Below are positions 16,687 through 24,643 of a stretch of 64,000 bases of DNA, piece by piece. Position 1 is the stretch's first letter; each line of letters begins with the position of its first letter. This stretch comes from JAIVGV01 sp032229975 (lineage in GTDB: Bacteria; Acidobacteriota; Blastocatellia; Pyrinomonadales; Pyrinomonadaceae). The stretch lies in NCBI GenBank assembly GCA_032229975.1, contig JAVXVG010000022.1, forward strand, positions 70,181-134,180, read 5' to 3'. The translations under genes were made by a program, and so were the position numbers. Under the pieces are notes generated by a model. The model saw only the letters and a list, made by a program, of their open reading frames with translations, did not search any database and was not told the DNA's origin.

Positions 16687-19600
16687 CTACTTTTCCGTTT
16701 TGATCGCTCTTGCCGCGAGGCTCGCGACGACCGTGATGAGTTCGGCGGGCTCGACCGGCTTGGGCAAGTGAATCTGAAAGCCTGCGACGAGCGCGCGCAT
16801 ACGATCTTCCGGGCGCGCGTAAGCCGTCAGCGCGGCGGCGGGAATGTCGCCGCCCTGTACGGCGGGCAGTTGGCGCACGCGACGCATGAGCGAGAAGCCG
16901 TCCTCGCCGGGCATCTCGATGTCTGAGATGAGCACGTCGGCGCGCCAGCTTTCGAGCGTGCGCATGGCCGCTTCGGCGCTCGCCACGGCGACGACATCCG
17001 CGTGACATTGTTCGAGCACCGTCACCAGCAGAGCGCGCGAGTCCGCGTCATCTTCGACGACGAGCACACGCAGGCCCTCCAACTCCGTCGGGCACTCTAA
17101 CTCTCCGAACGAGCTGTTGCCGTCCGCAGGTGTCTTAACTTCCAGAAGAGCACTCGTCGCCGCGACCGTGCTGCGCACCGCCGCGAGCAAAGGCAGCGTG
17201 ACGCGGAAGGTGGCCCCCTCGCCCGCACCATTGCTCTCGGCCCTCACGCTCCCGCCGTGCAGTTCTACAAGGTGGCGCACGATTGCCAAGCCCAAACCCA
17301 GACCTCCGTGCGCGCGCGTCGTCGTCGGATCGGCTTGACGGAAGCGGTCGAAGACGTAGGGCAAAAATTCCGGCTCGATTCCCTGCCCCGTGTCCATGAC
17401 CGCGACTTCGAGGTGCGAGTTCAAACGCGACAAGACGATCTGCACGCGGCCATCGCGCGGCGTGAACTTCACCGCGTTCGAGAGCAGATTCCAGACGACC
17501 TGCTGCAACCTGTCTGGATCGCCGGAGATGGGGCCCGCCCCGCGATCAAGCACGACTTGCAGTCGGACGCCTTTCGCCTCTGCCGCCGGGCGCACGCTAT
17601 CGACCGCCGCTTCGATGACGGGCGCGAGTTCTACGGAGCGCACGTTCAGGCGAAGCTTGCCGCGAATGACGCGCGACACGTCGAGGATGTCGTCGATGAG
17701 TTGCACCTGCGCCTGCGCGTTGCGCTCAATGGTTTCGAGCGCGCGCACCTGCGTCGCTTCGTCGAGTTGGCCCGTGCCGAGCAGACGCGTCCAGCCGAGC
17801 ACGGCGGTCAGAGGAGTGCGCAGCTCGTGCGAGAGCGTGGCGAGGAATTCGTCTTTGAGTCGATTCACTTCCTGCGCATCTCGATAGAGGCGCGCGTTCT
17901 CGACGGCGAGCGCGGCGCGGTGCGCGAGGTCTTCGGCGAAGGCGAGATCGGTTTCGTTGTAATGGCGGCCCGACTCGGCGGAGACGAAAGTGATCGCGCC
18001 GAGCACGCGTCCCTGCACGCTGAGCGGCACAGTCATCGCCGAGCGCAGGCCCAGCTCGCGCAGGATTCTCAACTGCTCTGCGTCGCGCGCGACGAGGGCC
18101 AGCAGTTCATCCGGGATGTTCGGGTAGAAGTCCGGCTCGCCCGTGCGGATGACTTTGGCGACGCCGTCGCGGTCGGAGAGCGATTGCGGATAGCGTTGTT
18201 CGAGTTCTATTGCGAACTCGACCTTCGCCGCATCCTGATGCGCGACCGCAAGCCGTTTGATCGCGCGCTCGTCCGTGACCATATCGACCGCACACCAATC
18301 TGCGAGTCGCGGGACGACGAGGTTCGCAATGCGTCTGAGCGTCGCCTCGTAGTCGAGCGAGCTGACGAGGACTTCGCTCGCCTCGGCGAGAAAGCGTTGC
18401 GAGTCTTCGGCGCGGCGTCGGTCGTCGATGTCCGTGCTCGTGCCAAACCACTTGACGACGTGGCCCCCCGCATCGCGCAAGGGCACGGAGCGCGCGAGAT
18501 GCCAGCGATAGCTGCCGTCCGAACCGCGTCGCAGGCGCAGCTCCACGTCGAAGCTCTCGCCCGTCTCGAAGGCGTGTTGCCATCCTTCAAGCACACCCTT
18601 GATGTCTTCGGGATGCACGACGCTTTGCGCGAGTTTCGTGTCTTCCTCCTCACGCGACAGGCCAGTGTAGTCGTACCAGCGTTGATTGAAGTACTCGGAC
18701 TGGCCGTCGGGCTGCGCCGTCCAGACGATCTGCGGGATCGACTCGGCGAGGAAGCGATAGTGCTCCTCGCTCGCCTGCGCCTTGATGCGCTCGCGCTGCG
18801 CGGCGTCGAAGAGGCGCGCGTTGTCCATCGCCACGGCCGCCTGCGCCGCGAGTCCTTCGATGATGCGCGCCGCGCGCTCCGTGAAGACGCTCTCTTCCGG
18901 GTGGCCGAAGAAGAGTCCGCCGTAAACTTCACCGGAGCGCGAGATGACCGGCACGGCGAGATAGCTCGTCACCGGCAGGTGGCCCTCGGGCATGCCGTAG
19001 TAAGGCGAGTTCTTGCCGTAGCGCGGGTCTTTCTTCACGTCGTTGATGCAGACAGTGCCCTCGCCCTTGAAGGTCGGCGCGAAGATGTCCGTGTTGCGCG
19101 GCATGGGGAAATGCGCGAACGCCGAGCGCGGGACGCCGGAGAGCGTGTAGAGCATGAACGACTCGCCGTCCTCGTTGAGCACGTTGTAGAAGAACGAGCC
19201 GAAGTGCGCGTTCGAGATATCGGTCGCGGCATCGGTCACAGCCTGCACGAGCTTTTGCAGATCGAGTTCGCCCGCGAGCGTCTGCCCGACGCGATTGACC
19301 GTCTCGATGATCTCCGACTGTTCGCGCAGGCCCTCCTCCGCGCGCTTGCGCTCGATGCCGAGGGCGATGCCGTTCGCGACTGACGCCATCGACTGAAGGA
19401 CGGCTTCGGTCAGTGGGCGACGCGCGAAGGTGGCCATCACGCCGACGAGTCGATCCTCGACGATCAGAGGATAGCCCGCGAAGGCGATCATCTCTTCGCG
19501 CTCAGCCCACTCCTTATCGCTGACGCGCGGATCGTCCGCCACGTCGTTGGTGAGATGAGGTCGTCGCTCTGCGGCGATGAGCCCGATCTTAAACTCGCCG

Positions 19601-21288
19601 ACGCGGACGCGACTGTGCGCGCCGTCGAGGTGCGTGTACATCCCCGCGCTCGCTTGAAGCACGAGCACGTCCGCGCCTTCGTCGAGCGTCCAGATGCGCG
19701 CGAAGGCAACGTCCAAGTGTTCGACCAGAGTTTCGGCGCAGCGTTGGAGCATCTGCGGCAACGGCTTGTTCTCGATGAGCGCCGCGCCAATGTCTGCGCC
19801 GAGCGCGGCCAGTCGCGTGCGTTCGAGCAACGCTTCCTCGTCGCGCTTGCGCCCGGTAATATCGCGCGCCACGGCGGAGACGCCGAACATCTGCCCGTTC
19901 GCGCCCGCGATGGGCGAGAGTGTGAAGGCCACGTCAACGGGGCGGCCATCCTTTCTCATGCGGATGGTCTCATACTGACGTGCGCTGCGATCCTCTCTGA
20001 ACTTCGCGAAGAGACTCTTCGCTTCGTCGGCGCGATCCGGCGGGGCGAGCAGCGACACGTCCTGCCCGATGGCTTCGGCGGCGGTGTAGCCGAAAATCTT
20101 CTCCGCGCCGTCGTTCCAACTCGCGATCTTGCCGTCGAACGTTGAGCTGATGATGGCGTCGTCCGATGATTCGACGATAGCTGAGAGGAGCAAGCGCGAC
20201 TCCTCCGCGCGCCTGCGCTCCGTGATGTCAACCGAGACGCCGACGATACCGACGACTGCGCCGCTCTCGTCGAAGACAGGCGTGTCTGTGACCAGCGCGG
20301 GGAACGCCGTGCCGTCGCGACGCCGCACTTCAAACTCGCCCGTCCAACTCTGGCCCGCCGCGACGCGCGCCATGATCTCGGCGGCTTGCTCCTTCGACGC
20401 GTCCGAGGTCATGACTTCGACGATGTTGCGACCCAAGACCTCCGCAGCAGACCAGGCGTAGAGTTTCTCCGCGAAACTGTTCCAGTAGGTGATCGTGCCC
20501 TGCGTGTCGGTGGCGATGACCGACTGCTCAACCGTGTCGAGCAGTTGCGCCTGAAAGCGCAACGCCTCGGCTGTGCGCTCGCGCTCATCCTGCGCGCGCT
20601 TGACCTCCGTGATGTCGCGCGTGAAGCAACGCGTGTGGACGAAGCGGCCATCTTCCCACAGCACGTTCGAGTTGATGACGACGTGACGGATCGATCCATC
20701 CTTGCAACGCAGACGCGCCTCGTAGCCGTGCAGTTCCTCGTTGTGTGTCAGTCGCGTGAGGATGTCTGAGATCACTTCCGCGTCGGCGTGAAACTCCGTG
20801 ATCTTGTGACCGATGTACTCGTCGCGCGTGTAGCCGAGCATCTCAAGCTCCGCGCGGTTCGTCCACAGGATCGTGCCGTCTGGCCCCACCCAATGCAGCC
20901 CCACGGTCGCGTTCTCGAAGAAGTCCGTCAGCTCGCGCTCGCGCTGTCGCAGTTCACCTTCGGCGTGCCTGCGCTGTTCGGTCAGCATCCAGATGAGCAG
21001 CGCGACGGCGACGAAGACACCGAGTCGCAGGAAGGCGTCGGCGTTGTGGCTCCACGAATATCTCGGTTCAAAAAAGAGGTAGTCGGTGATTGGGATGGAG
21101 ATGATGATCGAGAGCAGCCCCGCGCGGCGACCTCCATAGTGTGCGCTGACGACCACCGCAGCGTAGAAGAAGGCGAAGGGGAGCGGGATGCTGGCGAAGT
21201 AGAGCAGTTGTGTGATGGCGGCGGCTGCCGCCACCGAAAGGACGGCGAGACCGTAGCGCAAGATTTGCGAGCGTGCCCCTTGATTCAT
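16687..21288 (-). CDS. Multi-PAS/GAF hybrid sensor histidine kinase
   Basis: This is a 1533-residue kinase. In order: a four-helix DUF4118/KdpD-like membrane domain (about 10-105, with FFYAAVVVSAHYGGRRAGLLS), PAS (about 122-232, ITEVKR end), PAS (about 245-362), PAS (about 368-488), GAF (about 500-660), GAF (about 675-842), PAS (about 858-985), GAF (about 990-1142), HisKA with His1154 in LSHELRTPL, HATPase (NLLSNAVKFTP, GQGIEPEF, GLGLGLAIVRHL) and a C-terminal receiver with Asp1456 in LISDIEMPGEDG. Such proteins integrate several cytoplasmic cues; the ligand is unknown. The kinase core and receiver closely resemble the protein at 57969-59639, so the two are paralogues. No cognate regulator lies beside it. 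Confidence 0.93.
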   Translation of the reverse strand: MNQGARSQILRYGLAVLSVAAAAAITQLLYFASIPLPFAFFYAAVVVSAHYGGRRAGLLSIIISIPITDYLFFEPRYSWSHNADAFLRLGVFVAVALLIWMLTEQRRHAEGELRQRERELTDFFENATVGLHWVGPDGTILWTNRAELEMLGYTRDEYIGHKITEFHADAEVISDILTRLTHNEELHGYEARLRCKDGSIRHVVINSNVLWEDGRFVHTRCFTRDITEVKRAQDERERTAEALRFQAQLLDTVEQSVIATDTQGTITYWNSFAEKLYAWSAAEVLGRNIVEVMTSDASKEQAAEIMARVAAGQSWTGEFEVRRRDGTAFPALVTDTPVFDESGAVVGIVGVSVDITERRRAEESRLLLSAIVESSDDAIISSTFDGKIASWNDGAEKIFGYTAAEAIGQDVSLLAPPDRADEAKSLFAKFREDRSARQYETIRMRKDGRPVDVAFTLSPIAGANGQMFGVSAVARDITGRKRDEEALLERTRLAALGADIGAALIENKPLPQMLQRCAETLVEHLDVAFARIWTLDEGADVLVLQASAGMYTHLDGAHSRVRVGEFKIGLIAAERRPHLTNDVADDPRVSDKEWAEREEMIAFAGYPLIVEDRLVGVMATFARRPLTEAVLQSMASVANGIALGIERKRAEEGLREQSEIIETVNRVGQTLAGELDLQKLVQAVTDAATDISNAHFGSFFYNVLNEDGESFMLYTLSGVPRSAFAHFPMPRNTDIFAPTFKGEGTVCINDVKKDPRYGKNSPYYGMPEGHLPVTSYLAVPVISRSGEVYGGLFFGHPEESVFTERAARIIEGLAAQAAVAMDNARLFDAAQRERIKAQASEEHYRFLAESIPQIVWTAQPDGQSEYFNQRWYDYTGLSREEEDTKLAQSVVHPEDIKGVLEGWQHAFETGESFDVELRLRRGSDGSYRWHLARSVPLRDAGGHVVKWFGTSTDIDDRRRAEDSQRFLAEASEVLVSSLDYEATLRRIANLVVPRLADWCAVDMVTDERAIKRLAVAHQDAAKVEFAIELEQRYPQSLSDRDGVAKVIRTGEPDFYPNIPDELLALVARDAEQLRILRELGLRSAMTVPLSVQGRVLGAITFVSAESGRHYNETDLAFAEDLAHRAALAVENARLYRDAQEVNRLKDEFLATLSHELRTPLTAVLGWTRLLGTGQLDEATQVRALETIERNAQAQVQLIDDILDVSRVIRGKLRLNVRSVELAPVIEAAVDSVRPAAEAKGVRLQVVLDRGAGPISGDPDRLQQVVWNLLSNAVKFTPRDGRVQIVLSRLNSHLEVAVMDTGQGIEPEFLPYVFDRFRQADPTTTRAHGGLGLGLAIVRHLVELHGGSVRAESNGAGEGATFRVTLPLLAAVRSTVAATSALLEVKTPADGNSSFGELECPTELEGLRVLVVEDDADSRALLVTVLEQCHADVVAVASAEAAMRTLESWRADVLISDIEMPGEDGFSLMRRVRQLPAVQGGDIPAAALTAYARPEDRMRALVAGFQIHLPKPVEPAELITVVASLAARAIKTEK

Positions 21289-21594
21289 CTTCCTCTTCTT
21301 ACGACTTCAATCGAAGACTTCGGACGGTGCTGCGCGCCGCGCCCTCACCGGACGCGAAGACGCCGCAAGCGTTCGTCGCGCGGAACGGGGGCGAGGACTT
21401 GATCGAGAACCTTACTGGCAACGGGGGAAATGCGGACGAGCCACATGATACTAGATTTCGCTCGACGTGGAAACGCGAAGCCTCACGTGCGTGAACGCGT
21501 CGCCGCTTTCGCAGCGCGCGGCAAACGTAGTAAGCTATGCGCCAAACAGCAGTCTTCTTAAAATTCAGTCATTAAAGAGAGGCACTTAACTGCC
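21289..21594. other. Divergent intergenic region, hybrid kinase and icd
   Basis: These 306 bases separate the hybrid kinase (minus) from isocitrate dehydrogenase (plus). I see no small gene, no strong hairpin and no word repeat. Its last 60 bases are relatively AT-rich with TTAAAATTCAG and AAGAGAGGCAC before the ATG at 21595, and probably hold the icd leader. Confidence 0.4.
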
Positions 21595-23058
21595 ATGTCA
21601 GAGAACGTTCCCATCACGGTCGCGCGCGGCGACGGCATCGGGCCCGAAATCATGGACGCGACGCTCGCGATCCTGAAAGGCGCGGGCGCGCGAATCGACA
21701 TCGAAGAGATCGAGATCGGCGAGCGCGTCTATCTCGCAGGCAACGCGGCTGGCATCGACCCGAGCGCATTCGCATCTCTGCGTCGCACGAAAGTTTTTTT
21801 GAAAGCTCCGATCACGACACCGCAGGGCGGCGGCTACAAGAGCTTGAACGTCACGGTCAGAAAAACTTTCGGGCTCTACGCCAACGTCCGCCCGTGCGTC
21901 TCCTATCATCCGTTCATCAGTACGAAGCATCCCATCATGGACGTGGTCATCGTCCGCGAAAACGAGGAAGACGTGTACGGCGGCATCGAGTATCAGCAGA
22001 CCGGACAGGTGACGCAGTGCCTGAAACTCATCTCGCGACCGGGCACGGAGAAGATCGTGCGCTACGCCTTCGAGTACGCGCGACGCAACAACAGGAAGAA
22101 GGTGACGTGCTTCACGAAAGACAACATCATGAAGATCACGGACGGCCTCTTCCATAAAGTCTTCGACGAGATCGCGACCGAATACACGGACATCGAGAAC
22201 GAGCACTGGATCGTCGATATCGGCGCGGCGAAACTCGCGGACACGCCCGAAGCCTTCGATGTCGTCGTGCTGCCGAATCTCTACGGCGACGTGCTCTCGG
22301 ATGTCGCGGCGCAGATCGCCGGCTCGGTCGGTCTCGCTGGCTCGGCGAACATCGGCGAATCAATCGCGATGTTCGAGGCGATCCACGGCTCTGCTCCGCG
22401 TCGGGCCGGACAAAATTTGGCGAACCCTTCCGGTCTCTTCCTCGGCGCGATCATGATGCTCGTCCACGTCGGGCAGACGGACGTTGCAGAGCGCGCGCAC
22501 AACGCTTGGCTCAGAACGATTGAGGACGGCGTCCACACCTACGACATTTATAAAGATGGTGTGAGCAAGCAGAAGGTCGGCACTAGAGAGTTTGCCGAAG
22601 CGGTCGTCGCGCGCGTGGGCCAGAAGCCGGAGACTCTGAAAGCCGTGAGCTATCAATCGGCGGAGGCTGATGACGAAGGCACGTTCGCGAGTCGCATGGC
22701 GCGCACTTCGGAAGACTCTCGCAAGGAGACGGTCGGCGTTGACGTTTATCTCGACTGGACGGAAGGTAGCCCACAACAGTTGGGCGAAGCGGTCGAGAAG
22801 TTGAGCGGCGAAGGATTGAAGTTCTCTTCCATCAGCAACAGGGGCGTGAAGGTCTATCCCGGCGGCAGTCCAGAAACTTTCTGCTCCGATCACTGGCGCT
22901 GTCGCTTCGTCGCAGACGCGGGCGAAGGCGGCGTGGTGACACACGCGCAGATCGCCAGCTTGCTCACGCGCTTCTCGCAATCGAATTTCGACTTCATCAA
23001 GACCGAGAACCTCTGCAACTTCGACGGCAAGCCCGGCTACTCGCACGCGCGCGAATGA
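21595..23058 (+). CDS. icd: Isocitrate dehydrogenase, Thermus-type with C-terminal extension
   Basis: The enzyme oxidatively decarboxylates isocitrate to 2-oxoglutarate in the TCA cycle. The 487-residue protein starts GDGIGPEIMDATLAIL; substrate contacts are SLNVTVRKTFGLYANVRP and ENEEDVYGG, and the metal site is in NLYGDVLSDVAAQIAGSVG. The nucleotide loop reads FEAIHGSAPRRAGQN, with basic residues where NAD-specific relatives carry Asp-Ile, so NADP is the likelier cofactor (inference). The last 140 residues (from about 345) are an extra alpha/beta domain as in Thermus thermophilus isocitrate dehydrogenase, which rules out isopropylmalate dehydrogenase. Start ATG follows GAGAGGCAC. Confidence 0.92.
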   Translation: MSENVPITVARGDGIGPEIMDATLAILKGAGARIDIEEIEIGERVYLAGNAAGIDPSAFASLRRTKVFLKAPITTPQGGGYKSLNVTVRKTFGLYANVRPCVSYHPFISTKHPIMDVVIVRENEEDVYGGIEYQQTGQVTQCLKLISRPGTEKIVRYAFEYARRNNRKKVTCFTKDNIMKITDGLFHKVFDEIATEYTDIENEHWIVDIGAAKLADTPEAFDVVVLPNLYGDVLSDVAAQIAGSVGLAGSANIGESIAMFEAIHGSAPRRAGQNLANPSGLFLGAIMMLVHVGQTDVAERAHNAWLRTIEDGVHTYDIYKDGVSKQKVGTREFAEAVVARVGQKPETLKAVSYQSAEADDEGTFASRMARTSEDSRKETVGVDVYLDWTEGSPQQLGEAVEKLSGEGLKFSSISNRGVKVYPGGSPETFCSDHWRCRFVADAGEGGVVTHAQIASLLTRFSQSNFDFIKTENLCNFDGKPGYSHARE

Positions 23059-23109
23059 AGCGACGCGCAGCAACGAGCAATCTATTACTTCAATCAAGGG
23101 AGAAGAATC

Positions 23110-23286
23110 ATGGGTGAGAACAGAGAGCAGGAAGAGATCGGCGCGACGACCGAACAATACCCGCCGGTCGAGATGAGTCCCGGCGAGAAGTTGGCGGACA
23201 ATCAGCCCCTCGCCTCGCCCGTCCCCGGCGCGCAGAGTTCCGTGGACGACGACATAAAGAAGGAAGTTAACTTGAACACCGAATGA
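23110..23286 (+). CDS. Small acidic hydrophilic protein, 58 residues
   Basis: ATG 23110 is preceded by AAGGGAGAAG at good spacing and opens a 58-residue frame ending with TGA at 23286. The product is very acidic and polar, without Cys or hydrophobic core (MGENREQEEIGATTEQ start, SVDDDIKKEVN near the end), so it is probably disordered. It sits 51 bases after the isocitrate dehydrogenase stop and may share its transcript. I know no family for it. Support is the ribosome-binding site, the clean reading frame and the codon use; conservation would decide. Confidence 0.6.
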   Translation: MGENREQEEIGATTEQYPPVEMSPGEKLADNQPLASPVPGAQSSVDDDIKKEVNLNTE

Positions 23287-23299
23287 CGGAAGGCACTGA

Positions 23300-23378
23300 G
23301 TTACAAGTTGAAAGTTACAAGTTGCGAGTTGGATCGGTGCTTTGAGCTTTCCACTTTTAACTTTTAATTTTCAACTCT
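23300..23378. repeat. Inverted word-repeat element, AGTTACAAGTTG type
   Basis: Tandem GTTACAAGTTG and AAGTTACAAGTTG words (23300-23330) oppose TTTTAACTTTTAATTTTCAA-like words (23353-23376). It fills the spacer before the DinB-like gene, ending just before its AAGGAG ribosome-binding site. Confidence 0.7.
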
Positions 23379-23398
23379 TTCCAAGGAGAACATCATTC

Positions 23399-23926
23399 AT
23401 GTCAGCCACAGCCCCCGCGCGCCCCGAAGCCGGCGAGTATGCGCCCTATTATGAACAGTACGTTTCGCTCGTCCCCACAGGCGACATAGTTGAAACGCTC
23501 GAACGCCAGATGGCCGACACGCTCGCGCTCCTGCGCTCCGTGCCCGAAGCTCGCGCGGGCTCTTCTTACGAACCCGGCAAGTGGAGCATCAAGGAAGTGG
23601 CCGGTCACGTCATCGACGGCGAACGTATCTTCTCTTACCGCGCGCTGCGCTTCGCGCGTGGCGATCAAACGCCGCTGCCCGGCTATGAACAGGACGACTA
23701 CGCGCGCGTCGCCAACTACAACGCGCGCACGCTCGCCGATCTCGCCGACGACTTCGAGCGCGTCCGCGCCTCGACCGTCTCGCTCTTTCGCTCCCTCGAC
23801 AGTGAAGCGTGGCAGCGACGCGGGCTGGCGAGCGATAACGAAGTCTCGGTCCGTGCCCTCGCGCACATCATCGCCGGACACGAACTGCACCACGTCGGAA
23901 TTTTGCGCGAACGCTACTTGCGATGA
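23399..23926 (+). CDS. DinB-superfamily protein
   Basis: The start at ATG 23399 (MSATAPARPEAGEY) is set by CCAAGGAG 11-18 bases upstream. The 175-residue protein is a DinB/YfiT-like four-helix bundle: WSIKEVAGHVIDGERIFSYRA carries the first histidine of the usual three-His metal site and ALAHIIAGHELHHVGILRERY carries the others. Members act as thiol-dependent transferases or are of unknown role. Its stop overlaps the ATG of purE (ATGA), implying translational coupling. Confidence 0.85.
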   Translation: MSATAPARPEAGEYAPYYEQYVSLVPTGDIVETLERQMADTLALLRSVPEARAGSSYEPGKWSIKEVAGHVIDGERIFSYRALRFARGDQTPLPGYEQDDYARVANYNARTLADLADDFERVRASTVSLFRSLDSEAWQRRGLASDNEVSVRALAHIIAGHELHHVGILRERYLR

Positions 23927-24549
23927 CGAAGAGACGCGGCGACACGCAGACGCGGAGACGCGGGGAGAAGTCGAACGACTCGCCCGCCTCAAACGCGCGA
24001 ACGCACGAAGCTCGCGCGTCCATCGCCGCGTCGCCGCGTCGCCGCGTCGCGTCTCAACCTTCGCCGCTCGTCTCTGTCATCATGGGCAGCAAGTCCGACT
24101 GGGAGACGATGCGCCACGCCGACGACGTGCTCACAAAGTTCGACGTGCCGCACGAGTGTCGCATCGTCTCGGCGCATCGCACGCCCGCTTGGATGACTGA
24201 GTTCGCGTCGCAAGCGGAGTCGCGCGGTCTGAAAGTGATCATCGCGGGCGCGGGCGGCGCGGCACATCTGCCCGGCATGGTCGCGGCGCAGACAATCGTG
24301 CCCGTGCTCGGCGTCCCCGTCGAAAGCCGCGCGCTCAAAGGCATCGACTCGCTGCTCTCCATCGTGCAGATGCCCGCAGGCATTCCCGTCGGCACGCTCG
24401 CCATTGGACAAGCGGGCGCAACCAACGCTGCGCTCCTCGCCATCGCCATCCTCGCGAACGAAGATGAAAGTTTGCGCGCGCGCCTGCGCGACTTTCGCCG
24501 CGAACAGGAACGACAAGTGCGCGAGTCGAAACTTGAAGGGCAAGCATGA
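23923..24549 (+). CDS. purE: 5-(carboxyamino)imidazole ribonucleotide mutase with repeat-derived N-terminus
   Basis: PurE converts N5-CAIR to CAIR in purine synthesis. The catalytic core starts at VSVIMGSKSDWETM (about residue 50) and has SAHRTPAWM, AGAGGAAHLPGMVAAQT, VPVES and the LLSIVQMPAGIPVGTLAIG block, all class I PurE. Upstream of the core lie about 49 residues rich in Arg, Ser and Ala, encoded by GACGCGG and CGCGTCGCC words (23927-24058). No ATG, GTG or TTG in frame lies between 23923 and the core, and starting at the Met inside the core would delete its first strand, so translation must begin at 23923, overlapping the DinB stop. The repeat therefore seems to be translated. Confidence 0.9.
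   Translation: MTKRRGDTQTRRRGEKSNDSPASNARTHEARASIAASPRRRVASQPSPLVSVIMGSKSDWETMRHADDVLTKFDVPHECRIVSAHRTPAWMTEFASQAESRGLKVIIAGAGGAAHLPGMVAAQTIVPVLGVPVESRALKGIDSLLSIVQMPAGIPVGTLAIGQAGATNAALLAIAILANEDESLRARLRDFRREQERQVRESKLEGQA
23927..24058. repeat. Inverted word-repeat element inside purE, GACGCGG/CGCGTCGC type
   Basis: GACGCGGCGACACGCAGACG and CGGAGACGCGGGGAG on the left oppose three CGCCGCGTCG units (24027-24050) on the right. The element lies wholly within the purE reading frame. Confidence 0.75.
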
Positions 24550-24551
24550 GA

Positions 24552-24643
24552 GATTGATTCATCGATCCATTTCTCCATTGAATCAATGAACAAATGATCC
24601 AATGATCCAATGAGTCAATCCTCATCACTTATCACTCATCACC
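24552..24643. repeat. Inverted word-repeat element, TGATCCAA/GATTCATC type
   Basis: GATTGATTCATCGATCCATT on the left pairs with AATGATCCAATGATCCAATG and GAGTCAATC on the right; a second word set, ATCACTTATCACTCATCAC, follows at 24625-24643. The purK ATG (24610) and its first dozen codons lie inside the element. Confidence 0.7.

Noticed and set aside
17257..19383. A 708-codon open frame on the plus strand, antisense to the hybrid kinase
   Set aside because: It mirrors the kinase codons on the opposite strand. High GC at third positions keeps the antisense frame open. The product is Arg/Asp/Glu/Val-rich with no fold, and the opposite frame has clear PAS, GAF and kinase motifs.
21595..23058. 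3-isopropylmalate dehydrogenase for the gene called icd
   Set aside because: The large C-terminal extension, the SLNVTVRKTF substrate loop and the basic residues in the nucleotide loop fit Thermus-type isocitrate dehydrogenase better, and no leu genes are near.
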